64,000 nucleotides of DNA from JAWKWH01 sp963669455 (lineage in GTDB: Bacteria; Pseudomonadota; Alphaproteobacteria; Rhizobiales; Rhizobiaceae): NCBI GenBank assembly GCA_963669455.1, contig OY770026.1:3348001-3412000 (forward strand), in the 5' to 3' direction. The notes beneath the pieces are model-generated. The model was given only the letters and a program-made list of their open reading frames with translations. It was not told the origin of the DNA and ran no database searches. The stretch's first letter is position 1, and the number at the start of each line of letters is the position of its first letter. Below are positions 60,614 through 64,000 of this stretch, one piece after another. The position numbers were made by a program, and so were the translations under genes.

Positions 60614-61389
60614 GTTTTTTCCATCTGTTGTTCGTCATTGAGATAGTCGTAAATCACCTCTCCGGGCACCAGTGTGAAACCGGCGCTCCAGAAAAACCCG
60701 TCAAGCATCTCGCGCACTGGCAACCGGTGCACGGGGGCCTGAGCATTTGGGCGCAGTTCTACCGTGCAAGGGCCGCGCCAGCATTCGGAGACTTTCACAT
60801 CGGCAAGCGAGCGGGAGGTCAGTTGCCGGATCGCGGGTGTGCCGTCGATATGGTCGACAGCTTTGAGATTAAGATTGGTGGCAAAGGGAAAAATGCTGCC
60901 AAGCTCGCCGATGTCGGCTTCGCGCTGCTTGTAAGGCATGGTGCCAGTCACGACATCAATGCCATTGCGTTCAAGCGTCCCGACGATCAGGTCACCGCGG
61001 AATTCAAGCTTCGGATTGCCAAACTTTTTGGGCTGGCCGTGGATTTCGCGCCCATGGGCGACGCCGATATCCGACGACAGAAACAGATACGGAGAATAGC
61101 TCCCCAATGCCTTGCCCGGCAGCTCGGCGCCCACCATCACATTGACTTCATGATAGGGACCGATCCAGCTGGTGTCGTTCATTTGATAGATGTGGATCAT
61201 CACCTCGTCGCCCGTCAGGACGAGTGGTTCCGGCAGCAGCGCCTCAATGGCGCTCTCATCGGTACGGTAGACAAGCGTGAGGATGTTGCAGTCCCTAAAA
61301 GCGAACGGAAATGGCGGCACCATCGGCGCGTCGAGCGGGGTCGAAAACCCACCTTTGACAATATCCTCCCGCTTCGTTTTCCAGGCCAT
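60610..61389 (-). CDS. Acetoacetate decarboxylase-superfamily protein
   Basis: ADC-family protein of 259 residues. The Schiff-base region is conserved as 'GREIHGQPKKFG', with Lys121-Lys122 matching ADC Lys115-Lys116, and 'GPYHEVNVMVGA' supplies a Glu81 counterpart. Members can be decarboxylases or, as in MppR and relatives, aldolase-dehydratases. In an operon with dehydratase, FAH and SDR enzymes its substrate is probably a beta-keto or diketo sugar acid rather than acetoacetate. The operon context is unusual for ADC. Confidence 0.87.
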   Translation of the reverse strand: MAWKTKREDIVKGGFSTPLDAPMVPPFPFAFRDCNILTLVYRTDESAIEALLPEPLVLTGDEVMIHIYQMNDTSWIGPYHEVNVMVGAELPGKALGSYSPYLFLSSDIGVAHGREIHGQPKKFGNPKLEFRGDLIVGTLERNGIDVVTGTMPYKQREADIGELGSIFPFATNLNLKAVDHIDGTPAIRQLTSRSLADVKVSECWRGPCTVELRPNAQAPVHRLPVREMLDGFFWSAGFTLVPGEVIYDYLNDEQQMEKT

Positions 61390-61416
61390 GATTGATCTCC
61401 TTGAGTGCGTGGCCGG

Positions 61417-62178
61417 TCAGACCATCAGTTGGCCACCGTTCACATGCAGCGTCGTGCCGGTAATGTAGCGTGCCCAATCGGTCAACAAAAATGCAGTCGG
61501 CGCTGCAAGTTCTTCGGTCGTTGCGATACGCCCCAGCGGGATAAGCTTGAGGAAATTCCCGATATCGGCGTCACTCATTCCACCGCGGAACATCGCCGTG
61601 TCGGCAGCTCCCGGCGAAACCGCATTCACGGTAATCCCGTCCGGCGCTGCCATACGCGCCAATGATTTGACCAGCGCGGTGACCGCCGCCTTGTTCATCG
61701 AATAGTGGGTTGAACCGTTAAGCCCGCCATTGAAGGCGCCTTGGCTCGTGTAAAGCACGATCCGCCCTTCGCGGTGGGGACGCATCGCTTTCACCGCAGC
61801 ACGAGCCAGGAAGAAAACGCCGGCCTGGTTGATATTCGTGTGTAGGTCGTACTGATCGTAATCTATCGTTTCGATGGTCTGCCGGATGAGCAGGCCCGCG
61901 CAGTTCACCAGTCCGTAGAGCGGCGCATCGCCACCATTCAACTCAGCAATCAGCGCCTCGCTCGCGGCCCGGTCGGCCAGATCGAGGTGACGTGCCTCGG
62001 CGCCATTGCCGGCCTCTTCAGCGGCTTTGGAGCAATCCTTGATATCCGCGAGCACAACCCGGGCACCCAGACCGGCCAGCCAAACAGCCGTTGAACGCCC
62101 AATGCCCTGCGCCGCGCCGGTGACAAGTATTTTGCGGTCCCTCAACCCGAGATCATTCATGTCGAGAGGGTTTACCAT
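61417..62178 (-). CDS. SDR-family oxidoreductase (module 3, second SDR)
   Basis: Classical SDR of 253 residues with 'VTGAAQGIGRSTAVW' near 19-33, 'NCAGLLIRQTIE' and the catalytic 'YSMNKAAV' near 155-162. Closest by eye are 2-keto-3-deoxy-L-fuconate dehydrogenase-type SDRs, which would make the diketo acid cleaved by the FAH protein; this is inference. The start at 62178 follows TGGAGG and overlaps the other SDR gene by 7 bases. Confidence 0.88.
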   Translation of the reverse strand: MVNPLDMNDLGLRDRKILVTGAAQGIGRSTAVWLAGLGARVVLADIKDCSKAAEEAGNGAEARHLDLADRAASEALIAELNGGDAPLYGLVNCAGLLIRQTIETIDYDQYDLHTNINQAGVFFLARAAVKAMRPHREGRIVLYTSQGAFNGGLNGSTHYSMNKAAVTALVKSLARMAAPDGITVNAVSPGAADTAMFRGGMSDADIGNFLKLIPLGRIATTEELAAPTAFLLTDWARYITGTTLHVNGGQLMV

Positions 62179-62936
62179 TGATCGCGTTCCTCCAGTCCCA
62201 CTTTCGCCCGCAGTTTTTGATCGCGTATCGTCTGCTCAACGCCTTCCACCTCGCCGTCTCCCTCATCGACCAGCCAGGCGATGCAACGCGCGGGGATGCT
62301 GGGTGGCAGTTTAACGTCATCGTCGAGCCGGGCGACGGCATTGTCAAATTTCTGCTGCGCGCCGTTCAACATGTCGGTTCCAACGACGCCGGGGATGAAG
62401 TCGTGAACGCGAATGCCGTTCGGGCCGTATTCGGTGGCCAATGACCGGGACAACATGTTGAGCCCTGCTTTCGAGGTGCAATAGGCGCTCCAGCCGTCGA
62501 CCGGATTTAGCGCCGCACCCGACGAAAGGTTTACGATCACCCCGCGTCCTGCCGCAAGCATCCCCGGCAACATCGCATGGGTCGTGAACATCACGCCACC
62601 GATATTAATCTCGATCAGCCGCATCCAGGCGGCTGGATCGGTCTCGTGTAACAGGCCGATAGGGTCGATCACGCCCGCATTGTTCACCAATGCTGTTACT
62701 GGCCCGAAATGCGCAGTCAGCGTAGCAACCGCGCCGCTCACCGATGCCACATCCGAAACATCGCAGACCACCGGCAGGGCGCGTTTCTTATCGAGCTTTG
62801 CCGCTGCAGCATCGAGCGCATCTTTACCGCGCGCGGCAAGGCCGACATTCCAGCCGCGTTCAATCAGTTGCCGGGCAATCTCAAAGCCGATGCCCCGCGA
62901 GGCACCGGTCACAAAAGCTACTTTTTCCGTCGTCAT
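62172..62936 (-). CDS. SDR-family oxidoreductase (module 3, first SDR)
   Basis: Classical SDR of 254 residues with 'VTGASRGIGFEIARQL' (10-25), 'NNAGVIDPIGLLHE' and the catalytic 'YCTSKAGLN' near 154-162. It starts 10 bases after the isomerase-like gene and overlaps the next SDR. With two different SDRs in series the pathway could oxidise first the aldose and later the 2-keto-3-deoxy acid. Confidence 0.88.
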   Translation of the reverse strand: MTTEKVAFVTGASRGIGFEIARQLIERGWNVGLAARGKDALDAAAAKLDKKRALPVVCDVSDVASVSGAVATLTAHFGPVTALVNNAGVIDPIGLLHETDPAAWMRLIEINIGGVMFTTHAMLPGMLAAGRGVIVNLSSGAALNPVDGWSAYCTSKAGLNMLSRSLATEYGPNGIRVHDFIPGVVGTDMLNGAQQKFDNAVARLDDDVKLPPSIPARCIAWLVDEGDGEVEGVEQTIRDQKLRAKVGLEERDQW

Positions 62937-62946
62937 TTTGTGGTCC

Positions 62947-64000
62947 TTATTCAGATATTGCCGTTACTGGCAGGTCAGAAAGCATTCCGAGCCAATGGGT
63001 GGCCTCGGCGAGATGTCCGGGCGCCAGGGCTCCGTGGTGAGTCGCAGCCGCATTCGCCCAGTCCTCGAATGCGGAAAGTGCCGGACGGCGCGACGTTCGA
63101 AACCATCCCGCCGTAACCTTCAATGCGGTCTTGGCGGGGTTAAGGGTTTCGCCCTCCATCGCAATCAGGCTCAGCCGCGCAGAGCGGGTCCGGTCGAGCG
63201 TTGCGCCAAGCATCGTTGCCGGGCCTTTTGCAAGGGTCTGGCGTATCACGACCCCAGGTACCTGCCGCCCGGAATGGACAGAAGCATCACGGATCTCACA
63301 AACACCGTCATCGGGGCACCAGCCGGCATCCGCCTCGCCGGTATTGGCGACAAGAAATGCGTCGCGCGACCGATCGACAGCATCGAGTTCGCAATAAAGC
63401 GCTGCGCCACCCAGTGTACGGCCGATCAGCATGGCGACGGCTGTGACCATGTCGCCGGTCGCTGCGAAAGGCCGTCCGGTGTTGGCAAGAAGCATCGTTG
63501 CCAGGCACGAGATCGCGCCATTTTCCATCCGGTCGCCGAATGGCCCGCGGCAGGCGATCGCGCCGCAGTCGAGATCATACTCGTTCGCCAGCGCGTCCAG
63601 TGCCAATGCCTGGCGCATGGCGCGACGGAGGTTCGGCGTGTCTTCCCACCGGGTATTTTGGGGCAGACCCGTCTCAATCGCGGCGGTGATAATGTCGTCT
63701 GTGACGCTGCCGATGCGCCCGGTCCAGTCCTCAAGCGGTATATCGCAAAGCTCGAAGCCGGATGCTGCTGCCTCGTCGGCATTCAGCCCCAGGTGATCAT
63801 AACCGGTCATTGGCAGGCCCAGCCGCCCGATCTTCAAACCTTGCATCCGCCGGGCAAGCCCCGCCGTTTCGACCGCCCGCCGCAGCCGGTCGTGAAAGCC
63901 AATGTCATCCAGAAAGCCGGAAACGACGATGGGCCGGACCGGCGGCGACAGCCGGCGCAGCATCGCACTCAACATGGTTGTGCCGACATTGGTCGAATGG
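62947..64000 (-). CDS. L-fucose/L-arabinose isomerase-like protein (partial, N-terminus outside window)
   Basis: The visible C-terminal part of about 350 residues resembles the L-fucose/L-arabinose isomerase-like family, with 'VGTTMLSAMLRRLSPPV' and 'CRGPFGDRMENGAISCLATMLLANTGRP' containing a conserved Glu. An internal ATG at 63975 is not believed to be the start, because the frame stays open and family-like to the window edge. It heads module 3 as seen here. Assignment is moderate, since the N-terminal half cannot be seen. Confidence 0.65.
   Translation of the reverse strand, partial: HSTNVGTTMLSAMLRRLSPPVRPIVVSGFLDDIGFHDRLRRAVETAGLARRMQGLKIGRLGLPMTGYDHLGLNADEAAASGFELCDIPLEDWTGRIGSVTDDIITAAIETGLPQNTRWEDTPNLRRAMRQALALDALANEYDLDCGAIACRGPFGDRMENGAISCLATMLLANTGRPFAATGDMVTAVAMLIGRTLGGAALYCELDAVDRSRDAFLVANTGEADAGWCPDDGVCEIRDASVHSGRQVPGVVIRQTLAKGPATMLGATLDRTRSARLSLIAMEGETLNPAKTALKVTAGWFRTSRRPALSAFEDWANAAATHHGALAPGHLAEATHWLGMLSDLPVTAISE

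Overview
This window looks like chromosomal accessory DNA from an alphaproteobacterium, most likely a Rhizobiales (Hyphomicrobiales) relative. Support for this comes from the density of ABC importers with nearby sugar-catabolic genes, FrcA-like single-domain sugar ATPases, UgpC-type ATPases, Tat-exported binding proteins, DUF1028/Rid/flavoprotein clusters, and short palindromic repeats at gene ends. No rRNA, tRNA, CRISPR array or transposase gene was found. About 58 genes are supported; the first and last are cut by the window edges.

Region 1 (1-18.9 kb) is a sugar-catabolic island. A ribose/fructose-type ABC importer (binding protein, ATPase, partial permease) is divergent from a LacI regulator, with two identical 16-bp operator palindromes between them. 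Then follow a lactonase-type amidohydrolase, a Gfo/Idh/MocA oxidoreductase, a TIM-barrel isomerase, a PfkB kinase, an aldo/keto reductase, a BtpA/SgcQ-M42 peptidase-FGGY kinase operon, a MalEFG-type importer with a divergent UgpC-type ATPase, a FucU/RbsD mutarotase and a ribokinase-like gene. The aldose dehydrogenase, lactonase and FucU point towards 6-deoxyhexose or pentose oxidation.

Region 2 (18.9-22 kb) encodes two inner-membrane/periplasmic parts of a type I secretion system. Region 3 (22.3-28.8 kb) is a branched-chain-amino-acid-type ABC operon ending in an alpha/beta hydrolase, divergent from a PAS-LuxR regulator. Region 4 (28.8-31.9 kb) is a copper-handling operon: a tiny His/Met-rich membrane protein, CopC, CopD and a Met-rich multicopper oxidase, behind a MerR-like promoter. 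Region 5 (32-41.2 kb) looks more A+T-rich. It holds a LysR regulator, DUF1028, a Rid protein lacking the key Arg, a flavin monooxygenase-like protein, a second divergent Liv importer and a 3 x 102-bp tandem repeat.

Region 6 (41.5-64 kb) is the most unusual part. A ten-gene leftward operon (SMP-30, PotA, enolase-superfamily dehydratase, PotD, PotB, PotC, SDR, SMP-30, NagB-like, ROK) faces a rightward operon (GntR, PotD, dehydratase, PotA, PotB, PotC, SDR, aldose-epimerase-like) across a short intergenic gap that carries a GntR-like palindrome. The two halves are near mirror-image duplicates. Next comes a third module (dehydratase, FAH hydrolase, acetoacetate-decarboxylase-like protein, two SDRs, partial sugar-isomerase-like gene), which resembles the 2,4-diketo-3-deoxy sugar-acid route.

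A family of short repeats beginning TAGAGC recurs through the window. In at least six genes it supplies the stop codon itself, and one pair of copies forms the ends of a 310-bp MITE-like element. These repeats and the mirrored transport/dehydratase cluster are the main candidates for follow-up.
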